64,000 bases of DNA. It comes from Marasmius tenuissimus (Eukaryota; Basidiomycota; Agaricomycetes; Agaricales; Marasmiaceae). Shown piece after piece: positions 42,060 to 52,084 of the stretch. The stretch covers positions 620,001 to 684,000 of the forward strand of contig JAQOTA010000042.1 in NCBI GenBank assembly GCA_029532415.1, given 5' to 3'. Position numbers and translations under genes: made by a program. Numbering within the stretch: the first letter of the stretch is position 1; each line of letters opens with the position of its first letter. The notes beneath the pieces are model-generated. The model had not been told where the DNA came from, made no database searches, and saw nothing but the letters and a program-made list of their open reading frames with translations.

Positions 42060-43650
42060 ACGCTCGTTTAAGTGAGGTCTTCAAACGGACACCCTGTCTA
42101 CACGTTGCGCTTGGTGCTCACAGTGCCCGCCGAAGAGCAGCCCCGAGACACACCTTCGATTCGAAATGAATGCTCAGCTCCATAAGCAGCCACAATCACT
42201 GTGGGATTGATCATTGACAGGTAAATTTTAGAAGAGCGCAGCAAAATCAACAACACCAATCACCTTCGAGTGAGCCTTGGTGTACCCACAAGCCCCGAAA
42301 AAAGACGAACCCATCTCAGACAAATCCCAAAACGCCCTTGGGAGAGTTTGCTGAGCAGGAAGGCAGACAAGGATACGTACGCTCTATTGCCCTGACTCGT
42401 GGTAAACACGTTGAATCATATTTCCACGATTCAAGAGTTTCAGATCAGTGATTGGAACAAACAGCTGTAGGCGGCGTACTTCTGACCCCATATCAGTCCT
42501 CCGGTTCTGCATGCACCGTGACAGAAGCATTGAAAGCACATGAAGTGATATGCAATTATAGAAGACTGATTACACGAACCCCATTCAAACCGGTGTTTGT
42601 ATGTCAAACCCACCGAATGAACTCGTCTTTAGTGGCGTGTTTCCATCTTGATGTTCATCAAGGTACGTCCGCTCGTGGATAGCGTGTACGTGAAGCCAGG
42701 ACATTAAAAGTGGCGACCCGGGTACGAAGTGATCGTATACACACCCAGACATTCCCTGTCTTTGCTGGTAAACGCTCAACGGTTGTCTTTTAGTAGATCT
42801 GGGAGAAGGGTCAGCCAGGAGCAGAGGGTGGAAAATCGCAGGGAAGATATGCACTGGATCATATAAAAAAAACTCAAACTAGTAGTCATTCCCCAGCTCA
42901 GGACAGTGGTGAGCTGCGAGGTGAGATATGATATTCAGTTTGCATGAGACGCCGTGGTATTCCGGGATCATAATTCGTGATGAGAATAACTTATCTTTGC
43001 CGGCAGCATGTGCACCGGCAGAGAGCAGAAGGCTAAATTGGCAGGAACCATGCCTAGACTACTCGTTTGACACGGTTTTAGTAGCAGCAAGGATGCCCTG
43101 TCGCGTTTTGTGAAAGTATACAGGATATGTAAACACTGACTAGGTGAATTTACAACAGTTCGGAGTAATCTATGCTCACAGATGGCGTTCCGATGACAAT
43201 GAGAGCGGTGGTCCTGCATTAGCGCTTTCGCCGATGAAGCCATGATAGATGTTGTAGCTCGGATATTCCTAAGGGGCAGAGGCTAGATTTGAATCATATT
43301 AAGCGAATGAAGCTGAGATTGTCGAGAAGATGAACGGATAGAGCTTTGACCTGCGGAAAGGATGGAAAAGCCAAGGAAGGCTATAACCGTTTAAGACCTT
43401 TGGGGAGCAACGGCAATGGAATTGGGGATCGCCAGTCTATAAATAATGGATGTAGTAGGGAAAACCCATTGGCCGTGCTGCTAGGAGTAGAACGAGCGTA
43501 TAATAATGAGGAATAGACACGACGCGTTGGATAGTGTCGCGGGAAATGGCCCTATGTCTGTGAAAATATCTATACGCTGGGTGCCGGTATGGATGCAGAA
43601 GGAAACGTACCTTCTAAATAGCAGGACTCTCATGGCCAGCTCACACTTCC
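42060..43650. other. No gene recognised
   Basis: About 1.6 kb with only short frames on both strands and no domain, splice pattern or repeat that I can support. Confidence 0.5.
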
Positions 43651-43789
43651 TTTTAACACTCACGCTGTTCAAAATTCTTCGAAACCTGCAGGCCTGATGT
43701 CGGGTAAGTGCAGGCTAAAATCTAGGACCGCGGGCAGCAATAAATTGAGCTTCCAACACATAGGGTCGATAGGAGAAGCGAGAACGAAG

Positions 43790-44150
43790 GGAACGGGTGG
43801 AAGGGGGAGGGAGAGATTGAGCCAGGATGTTACCTACCTCAGCATCAATCAACCAATGCCCATGAATCGACCTCGCATAGGTGAGAAACAGTGGGGTTAT
43901 GGCGACGGCGATGAAAACGCCAACCCCAAATCCTTCCAAATTCCATCGCTTGATTGGTGTCGTTTGACTGTCAACTACAGTGGTAAGTACATCACGCGCA
44001 TCCAAAGGTCCTCAGAAACTACTCACCAAATAAATTGATCAGGAAAGGGTAGGGAGTAATTATAGAGGAAGAGACCATGGAGGCGACGAGGAAAGAGAGG
44101 CCCGCGTTCTGGGACCCAGCTCCGAGATTTGCCGGCCGAGCGGAGATGCT
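43790..44150 (-). CDS. Possible small membrane protein, two exons
   Basis: On the minus strand a frame NLGAGSQNAGLSFLVASMVS ending INLFG is followed by a 60-bp intron (GTGAGT to CAG) and an exon QTTPIKRWNLEGFGVGVFIA, which contains a hydrophobic segment about 20 residues long (VGVFIAVAITPLFLTYAR). The first exon has a homologous, frameshifted copy at 18117-18250. The upstream start was not found. Identity unknown. Confidence 0.35.
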
Positions 44151-44567
44151 TTAGGGCCGGTTGATCAATAACTTCCACGTTCGCTCTCCCTAGCGTTCAT
44201 CTCAGTTCAGTACAGCTCCTAGCGTCAAATTTATAGCCTTTTGAGAGACGGATGTCACAATCACGAGGGAAAGGATATATGGAATATATTTCTAGGAAGG
44301 GGGCGGCGCGGTTGAAGAAGTGGGAGTCGAGACAACACCACTCTAAATTTAGCATCCTTCGACCAAAACCTCTTCCAAACCACCTTCAACCTCTTCAACC
44401 TCTTCTCAAACGCCTCCAAATCTATCTCAACTCACCCTCAAACCTGCCTGTACCTTCCCCGAAGAGTGGCCAAAACATCTCCGAAGACGCTGATCTCGCC
44501 ATCCTTGTACCACCATCTATTTTTCTATAAATCGACAAACCGCGGAACGTGGCATCCATTTTTCAGA

Positions 44568-46372
44568 GAGCTGTACCCAGCTCAACCACTCCACTTGCGT
44601 GTCAACTTGTGCGTCTTTTCAACTGAAGATTGATGGAGCCTTGACTACCTCCCTAGTACTAGTACGCTCTTGGCTCCCTACTGGAAAGCAAATCGAAATA
44701 TTGGAGCTCGACTCCGGGGCTTGTACGTTCCCTTACCCAGAAATAATGCTACCTTTGCAGATTGTTTCGGCTTTGGGTATGTTCCGTGATTTAACATTCT
44801 CGTCAAGTTGATGATACAGTATTTTTCACGCTGAGCGAAGTTCATTTATCGTCTTGTGGACCTCGAGTTTTACTCTGTAACATGTTACGAGGGAGCAAGC
44901 GTTGTCATGAAGCTCCGCTGGACAAGCCCTCGCTCAATGCCGACCTCTCCTCATCCTCAATGTCGCGGTCAGCGTATAAGACTGGTATGTTGGTACGGTG
45001 CATTGGAATTCCACTCTGTAAATAATCCAAGTGTTGGCTATGGATGGGACTAAAATTTGCCATGACTCCCAATGACTGACTAAATCTCCACAAGACCTTG
45101 TCAAAATGCTGGATATACAACGACACTGGTTGCTCATCGTTGTCAACAAGCTCTTTCCCGCCTTCTCCAGCCTGTTGCTACATCTCTTGCTGTATCTGGA
45201 ACCGCTGTCTCAGGTTCGCCCATGGAGACCATTATACGTTTTAATTCTGACGTTAGGTCCTCATATCTCAAAAAACACTGATCTGTATGTCTCCTCAGAT
45301 ACTCGTCGGCCCATGTGATGTTCACAACTTGTGTCTTTTCACCCTCAGCACAACCGCAACAGCAATATGATTCCCATCATCTCGCAAAGCTAATCAGAAA
45401 GTTCCACTCATTGTCTCCCTGGTCTGATCAACATGGTTTCGGCCCCCGTGATGTTATGGAACCTCAACGGTTCGTGCATCATTCTCCTTCACCGTCACCG
45501 CCATGCTCAGCTAGTGTGAGTTTCGCCTCTGTAGAACAATACCTCAAGGAAAAGGAGGAGAAAGTGCGATTATCTTTTGTCGCACCAGCTACGCTGCGCT
45601 GCACTCGGTTGTTCATGTTTCTGTATTGCGACATTCAGCATATACAGGGACGTCGATACATGCGCAGAAGTCCCTCTGACAACATTCAATTATAGCCCTA
45701 GAAGTCAAGAACAAACGGGATGAACCAGCCCAATCGAGAGCAGGCAAATGGTATGTGTGACATTGCTATGTTTCTATGTCCCAGCTGATCGGAACTTTCG
45801 TTAGGAAACACCCACCGTCACCAGTAGCCAATAGCAAGCATCTATGGCGCTTGTTATGATCAGTCTTCGCTCTTCAAGGTCCTCAGGGTTATTTGATTGG
45901 TACCTAGAACATAATCGTGAACTCAAGTGGTGCGCAAGGCACACGATCGTATCAATTTACGTTCCCTCGAGATATCGGTGGTTTATGCTCATCCTGTACT
46001 AGTGTTCGGCGGAGTATTTACGTCTTTACCGGTCCAGAACGTCCATCGTTAATACTGCATTGCATAAAACCAAGTAGAATCGAGTAACCCTGATTGCCGA
46101 TAAGTTAAGTGTGCGTGATATTTCTTTTTGTCTCTATAGTTTAGCCGGGCTCATATGCTCTTTTAGATATGAGAATGTAACAGCTTGATCCTTCGCCATT
46201 TCTTGTCGCTCTCAGCACCCAATGGTGCTCATGAGGAAGCCTACCGAACCATTCATTGGCCACCTAATTTACGCCCACTGGTTATACGAGATTCTCAGGT
46301 ACGTGTGCGCTATTCCATTGACGTCGTTTTCTGTGCTAATCAAAGTACCTTCAGAGATATTAACAACCACCC
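44568..46372 (+). repeat. Copy 2 of the ~1.8-kb repeat (inverted partner 20839-22822)
   Basis: Same blocks as copy 1 in the opposite orientation. It lacks the MITE (empty site near 45115, sequence ACAACGACACTGG) and lacks about 22 bp between GTCAACT repeats near 44600. The two copies stand about 21.7 kb apart as an inverted pair around the Plavaka, dioxygenase and DDE-transposon segment. Confidence 0.85.
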
Positions 46373-46394
46373 AGGATTCACTCTGTACTGATAT

Positions 46395-46620
46395 AGGTAG
46401 GGAACTTAAGCAAAAATTGAGTAGGGAATATATAGCCTTGAGAGAAGAAGCCAGACTTGAGCGAACATAAAGTATGGACTTGAGCGAAGAGGAAAATGAA
46501 CTTGAGTGAAGGAAAATGTGGACTTGAGCGAATGATAAAGAGACTCGAGAGTATGAACATGAGTAAAAGGAAGTACGAACTTGAGCGAAGAACGTGGGCA
46601 AGAAATTGCTCAAGGCGAGC
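46395..46620 (+). repeat. Dispersed CTTGAG-type short repeats
   Basis: Directly beyond copy 2 of the 1.8-kb repeat, units of the form (A)CTTGAGCGAA recur at least eight times at uneven spacing. A similar run of CTCAAG/CTTGAG motifs lies at 61200-61410, next to copy 2 of the other inverted repeat. Confidence 0.65.
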
Positions 46621-46643
46621 GTATATGTGATTCAAAAACCGGG

Positions 46644-49600
46644 CTACATGTTCCTCCGCCTAATATCTCGCCCCGATACTTTCTCCTCGTCGCCTTCGTC
46701 GCCCGTGCGCTTGCGTTTCTGAGCCGGTAAACGAATAATCCCCGACCCCGACGAAGCTGCCCTGGGAATCTCTGACTCCGACGAAGCTGCCTTGGAGTTC
46801 GTCTTGGAGTTCCTGGGAGCACAAATTGCAGACGTCAAAGACTGCGATACGACAGCACTTTGACGCTTCGGGCGCGCCGAACGCATATCCGTTGGAGGCA
46901 GAGGCAGTGGAGGCACCTCTGTGGTTTGGCTGCGGGTTCTCCGGGAAGAACGTGGCTGTGAAACCACAGAGGTGGTCAAGGAAGGATGCTTCCGCGTGCG
47001 GCGTTTTGACCCCGAGGTACCCTGGTAGAAGAAACAAAATGTCAGCATCATGTCGTTCAAATGCCGCACGAGAGGCTCACCCCATCCCCATGGATGTTGT
47101 CATTGCTGTCGTGGGCGTTGACAGTCGTGTCGGTGTTGACGGGGTTGGTGAAGGCGACAGCCGCACCAGCACTGGCTATGCCATTGTTGATGAAGTCTAC
47201 AGGGTTGGCCGAATTGTTGTCAACCATCTCAACATCGGCATCGGCGCTGGCGGCTTGGGCGTCCGTATTAGTATCGGCGCTGGCGGCTTGGGCGTCGGTA
47301 TTGCTATCGGTGCTGGCGGCTTTGACGTAACCGTTGATGCTGCCGTTGGTGCCGTCGTTAACGGCGTTGGCATCACCGTCTATTCTGCCATTGGTGCCGG
47401 TGTTGTGACCGACTGTGTCGCTCACGCCGTCGGTACCATCATCAGTACTGTTCCTCATCACCTGTGTAAGTGATCAGTCACCCGCAATCATAGGTAAAGT
47501 CGACTGGATAGAGGACATACCACATTAGAGGCACCCTCATTCTCACTGGGCGAAGACTGCAGGGAGATACGTCAGTTGTTTGCATACGGAGATCGGGGAG
47601 AAGAGGGTGAATACCTGATCGTGTCCCTGCCCTCGGTTCTCCTCGAGAGGGTGGAACACCGGCTCTGACTTTGACTCCGACTCCGACTCCGATGACTCTG
47701 AATCTGAGTCCGAGTCCGTATCCTCTCCCTCAATGCCAAACTTTGCCGCGAAGTGACCGATGAGCTTCCAGACCTCAGCCGTATCTATCTCTCGGGCATC
47801 CTTAGCTGGGTTAAGGATCTTTATGCCAGTTAGAAGACAGCTCTCATCGTAGAACTCGCTGGGCGACGCACTGAGGACCGCGTAACGAACCCGGCCAATA
47901 CGACTACTTCTGGCTATGAGTAATGAGGTCAGTCAGGCCCATTCATGAATAGCGCGTGCCACTTACTCCAATGAGTTTGGTACCAGTCTGAGAGGATCTC
48001 ACGCGCGTTTGCTGGTGAGAGTTCCTCAGTGACGTGCACGAAGCGAGACTTCTTGTTGTCGTCAGTCGGGAAGGTCGTCTTCAGAGTGAAGGTATTGAGG
48101 CCTAAGGCGAGATTAGATTGCGAGCAACGCATCGTATTGAACGGCTTACCACGTTGCTTCAAGATTTTGAGAAGATTCTCGTGAAGCTGATTAAACATGA
48201 GCTCAGCAGCGGGCACAATCTCGCTATCCGGCACTGTTTGATTCGGGCTTGACCACTCGTTGATCCTATCGAAAAAAGACAATTAGTTGAGGCCAATAAA
48301 TCCATGAGATGCCAACGTACATGAACGCATCCGTGCTCGGAATGCCATTGATAACCTCTTCCTTATCGAAACAAAAGAGAACCGCAACGCCTCCTTGTCC
48401 CAGGAGGCCGGATTGTAAACAAGACTGAATGATAGCCCGGAGCCCTGCCATGAACCCGCGCTGGTTTCTAGATGAACTATCTGTGAGCAATCTACTCCCT
48501 GTGAGATAGTAAGGTGACTTACTCGAGTGTCGGAACGCTCTGAGAGGCTACCTCGTCCCAATGATCCCGATCCTTCGCATCCAAACCATCCCATAGCTTG
48601 GATAGCGCGCCCTCTTCGTCGATATCCTCGTCCTCAAGCATCGCGTGCTCAAGTAGCTCAGGATGAGCGTCTGCATAGGCGTCTCTTCCGGTTCGCTCGG
48701 TGAGCAATCCGTTCACGAGTTTGTTGAAAAAGGCGACGAGTACCCTCAATCGTATCTCCTTCGCAGGCGAAGTCTTCCCCGTCGGCGATGGAACCTGGGC
48801 TGCTGAAGGCTGCTGTTTCTTCAAGGCCGCCGCTATCCTCAATTTCGTTTGACGATTCTCGAACCATCTTGTAAGTGACTGCGAGTGAATGTGAGTGAAG
48901 GACATAGCTGAGCGCGGCCACAAAAAACATACCTTTTTCCACCGCTGAGCAGTTCGACCCCCTGGTTGAGCAAAGACCTTCATCTTGATGAGTTCGTCGT
49001 AAAGCTCTCTTGCAACCTGCGCCCTGCCTCCCTCTGCAGCTGCGTAGTGAGGGTACTTCGACATGAGGATTCGTTTCTGGGCTTTCGAGAAGCTGTATTT
49101 CGTGTCCTGGACGATGGAGGGTGTTAGCTTCAGATCCGCAATAGTTATGAACAAAAGACATACTCCTAGTCGACCAGGCGCCTCACCATCCTCATCCTCA
49201 TCCTCATCCTCATCCTCATCCTCAACACCTTCATCTTTGCTATCCTTGAGCTTGATGTCTTTGTCGTTGTCCTCGCCAGGCTCGACGTCTTCCTCACCAT
49301 CCCCGTTATCGCCAGCGTTGGCTTCGTCGTCCGAGCCGATGAATCCAGTCGTAAGATCGGGAGCCGGTGACGAGCTGCCGGAGCTGGCTGTCCTTGACTG
49401 GGACGTGACTCTGGGCTGAGTGATGGTACGCCGACTGGCAGCCTTGGGTACTCGTGACTGGGACCTTCCAGTGGGCAGAATGACAGTACGCTGACTACTG
49501 GTCTCGGCTGTTCGTGAACGGGACTTGTTGGTGGGCAGAGAGACGGCGCGGCGGCCACTAACCCCAGCTGTTCGTGGACGGGACTTGGTAGAGGGCAGAG

Positions 49601-49751
49601 AGACAGTCCGTCGACTACTGGCCTTGGCTGCTGGTGACTTGATAGTGGCAGTTCGTTTTCGAACAACAGGAGACGGGGTCAAATCGTCGGTGTTGGCTGG
49701 TTGCGATTTGGGTACAGCGGCGAGCATAGCGGATTGGGGCATGCAGAGCAA
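46644..49751 (-). CDS. Long multi-exon protein with a homeodomain-like WFENR segment
   Basis: Eight or so exons on the minus strand join without a stop. N-terminus MLCMPQSAMLAAVPKSQPAN, then repeated basic Ser/Thr-rich units (SRRTVSLP, GRRAVSLP, SQRTVILP, SRRTITQP), an acidic Glu/Asp tract, and a helical block YSFSKAQKRILMSKYPHY to QRWKKSLTRWFENRQTKLR whose last helix has the WFxNR signature of homeodomains. Then RGFMAGLRAIIQSCLQSGLL, a conserved EELSPANAREILSDWYQTHW block, an Asp/Ser/Glu repeat, a degenerate NTDAQAASAD repeat, and a basic C-terminus with a QKRKR patch. Introns are about 50 bp (for example GTATGT to GCAG after QRWKK). The pseudogene at 39587-40822 has the same middle and C-terminal blocks. 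A nuclear DNA-binding role is inferred only from the helix 3-like motif. Confidence 0.65.
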
Positions 49752-50092
49752 CGGTTGTGGTGAGATTCAGAGTGAAGGAAGGGGTTTAAGTATGGGATGG
49801 GGAGAAGCGACGGAGGATGTCACTTGCTCTGAGATCTCGGCAGGGTTTCGCGTATCGCGACTCATCGGTCTGTGGTCCCTTACAGGCCCCCATCCCTTAC
49901 GACACACAACGACGTGAAATGGGGAAACCGACAGCGTATAACTAGAATAAAAATTGCGGTTGTATTTCTCTAAATATTCTAAACTAGCGTGAATAGATTC
50001 GTTTCCAGCCGAGTAGGCGGTGTCCTGAAGGTCTCGTTCAGAATGGTTCGAAGACATGCGAATGGAACCCGTACTTACCAAGGCATAGACTG
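49752..50092. promoter_or_regulatory. Intergenic region upstream of the WFENR gene
   Basis: About 340 bp holding the promoter of the minus-strand gene that starts at 49751 and the 3' end region of the minus-strand gene ending at 50093. No specific site is recognised. Confidence 0.4.
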
Positions 50093-50639
50093 CTACGAGG
50101 AATCAAGAAATATCGTAATGTCTTGAACCCAGTCCTCTGGTAGGTCGTTGACGTTGTTGAACAGGCTGAAGAACATGGGCTTGCCATCGCTCGGTAGGTT
50201 GAAGTATTCTCTCCAGCCAATGTAACCCCATTCGAACGAGGAGCCCTCAATCTTCAGTACTCGTAGCTGAGGTCTCTCTGCAATCCTGGCCTTGAAGAGT
50301 GAGCGCCGGTAGTCAGAAAGACGGGCCCTCAAGGGTAGGTTCCTGCACACGAGAGTTGTCTTGCGTCCGCACTGTTGAAACGTCGTTAGTTTGTGGGCTT
50401 CAGCATCGAAAAGCCATACTCACCGCATGATAGAAGATAAGAAACTGTTTGTGAGCTCGTAGATTCGGCGGAAAGAATCTTTCTATTTTGGTGACCGAAA
50501 AGAAGTCGGTCAGGCGTCGCTGAAATGGGTCCACAACGATCTCCTTTCGCCTTGGGCGATGCATTCTGGTCCTGATCGTGTGATAGAAGAAGTCGGTGAT
50601 TCGTCGTTGGAATGGGTCTGAGAGGCGACTCGGTGGCAT
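50093..50639 (-). CDS. Small protein with two tandem PIP-box (PCNA-binding) motifs
   Basis: 164 residues in two exons: 50639-50424 and 50371-50093, with a 52-bp intron (GTGAGT to CAG). Exon 1 starts MPPSRLSDPF and holds QRRITDFF and, about 24 residues later, QRRLTDFF. Both match Q-x-x-(I/L/M)-x-x-(F/Y)-(F/Y) exactly, and each is followed by basic or aromatic residues as in strong PCNA ligands. The DNA around the two motifs is itself an imperfect tandem duplication. Exon 2 is a compact region (TTLVCRNLPLRARLSDYRRS, SSFEWGYIGWREYFNLP, ending TIFLDSS). The 5' 79 bp, including the first PIP box, and the promoter lie in the inverted repeat 50561-50914. Binding to the sliding clamp is an inference from motif match. 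Confidence 0.7.
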
Positions 50640-50914
50640 CGATAGAGGGAAGAGGTTGAGATGCGATGTGCGATGCTGGAATGGACATATGCAATATATG
50701 CGACTCTATAAGTTTCCTGAATGGAATCAGGAAACACAGTTTGAATGGAATCAAACTATTTCGAATGCATAACATAGAGACGGAGCATGAAGCGGCGGTG
50801 AAGAAAATTGGTGGTGGTGGTTCGCATACAAGCTTGGGTGGGCTCAGGGTTTCAGGGTTCGTGGCACGTGACAAATCAAATTTGCCGGATTAGCCCTCTC
50901 GGCATTTTGCGTGC
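50561..50914. repeat. 354-bp inverted repeat, left arm
   Basis: Matches the reverse complement of 51731-52084 over the full 354 bp with very few differences (for example GGCACGTGAC against GGCATGTGAC). The outer edge falls at GCATTCTGG and the inner edge at TTTTGCGTGC. It contains the promoter and first 26 codons of the PIP-box gene. No clear target duplication lies outside the arms. Confidence 0.95.
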
Positions 50915-51011
50915 GCGTCAATATGCGCGTCAAGAACATCGTTTCCTCGGACTACTTATTGTACATGTAGGTAGCAAATAAGATCGGCGTAGCGAAAATT
51001 AGCACAAGCAC

Positions 51012-51760
51012 TTATCTACGGCGGGGAAGAACGGGCGGAAAACCAAGAAAATTGTAGTAAGTCTGTACGTAGAATTGTACCAAAGACTTCTCCCACAAAA
51101 ATCCATCGGCTGCCATCTGTAAGATATTTGGATCGTTTACGCGATTCCAAACCTTGGGCTTTTCCCCAGGCCAAGACTCCATGATCCGCCAGAAAGCCTT
51201 CAATGCAGGAAATCGAACCGCCCAAATATCGGAAGCAATATGGGCTTCATTTTTGGTGGTCACCGCTGTGAATGGGTCATCGTAGGTACCAAATATCGCC
51301 TGTATCAATTGAAGGCGATGCCGGCGATGGTTTGCCTGCTCTAGGCGAGAAATCGCTTCAGACACCGCAGGAGAAGAAACGGGGATAGTTGAATCCGCCA
51401 ATTCATCCAGAGCCATGATCTGGTACCAAAAATTCAGCATCGATACTTCATAGACAAATTTTCGACCCTCGGCCATATCCAACTTCGCTTCGAGTGATGC
51501 GACTGGCTCGATACCTGGCGCGTAGCGGTTGAATAGGTTACGAAGCCAAACGGTCGCCTCTTGGTGCCATTTGGCCTGCTTTTCCTTAGGGAGGTCCGTC
51601 TTCGTATAGAGTCCGTGAGACCGCGCAGTCAGAACTTTTCTCCATACGCCGGCTCTCAAAGGAACGGGTATCTCTATTTCATCACCTCCGCGGCCTCGGC
51701 GGAAGAAAGGTTCGCGTATGTGTGCCCATTGCACGCAAAATGCCGAGAGGGCTAATCCGG
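51012..51760 (-). CDS. Hypothetical protein in the spacer of the inverted repeat, 5' end unresolved
   Basis: An open minus-strand frame of about 250 codons ending PVLPRRR. Its 5' end enters the right arm of the inverted repeat and no ATG is present before the upstream TGA, so the start is an upstream exon, a non-ATG codon, or has been lost. The product is helical and aromatic-rich (IEIPVPLRAGVWRKVLTARS, WLRNLFNRYAPGIEPVASLE, WAVRFPALKAFWRIMESWPG, YVQTYYNFLGFPP). No family is recognised. A lone undamaged frame inside a palindrome fits recent duplication or gene capture. Confidence 0.55.
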
Positions 51761-52084
51761 CAAATTTGATTTGTCACATGCCACGAACCCTGAAACCCTG
51801 AGCCCACCCAAGCTTGTATGCGAACCACCACCACCAATTTTCTTCACCGCCGCTTCATGCTCCGTCTCTATGTTATGCATTCGAAATAGTTTGATTCCAT
51901 TCAAACTGTGTTTCCTGATTCCATTCAGGAAACTTATAGAGTCGCATATATTGCATATGTCCATTCCAGCATCGCACATCGCATCTCAACCTCTTCCCTC
52001 TATCGATGCCACCGAGTCGCCTCTCAGACCCATTCCAACGACGAATCACCGACTTCTTCTATCACACGATCAGGACCAGAATGC
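51731..52084. repeat. 354-bp inverted repeat, right arm
   Basis: Inverse of 50561-50914. The plus-strand frame MPPSRLSDPFQRRITDFFYH is preserved here from 52006, so a promoter and a single PIP box exist a second time. The copy of the PIP-box frame then runs into unrelated sequence after RTRM at 52084, giving an 86-codon frame to 52266. Confidence 0.95.

Noticed and set aside
42452..43697. Several 60-90 codon frames
   Set aside because: No domain, repeat or intron evidence; left as unannotated DNA.
49063..49419. Plus-strand Ser-rich frame of 118 codons
   Set aside because: It is the antisense of the acidic and Ser/Thr-rich repeats of the minus-strand gene.
46644..49751. Mating-type HD gene
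   Set aside because: The WFxNR helix invites this reading, but there is no divergent HD1/HD2 pair, no flanking mitochondrial peptidase gene, and the same blocks occur in a decayed relative nearby.
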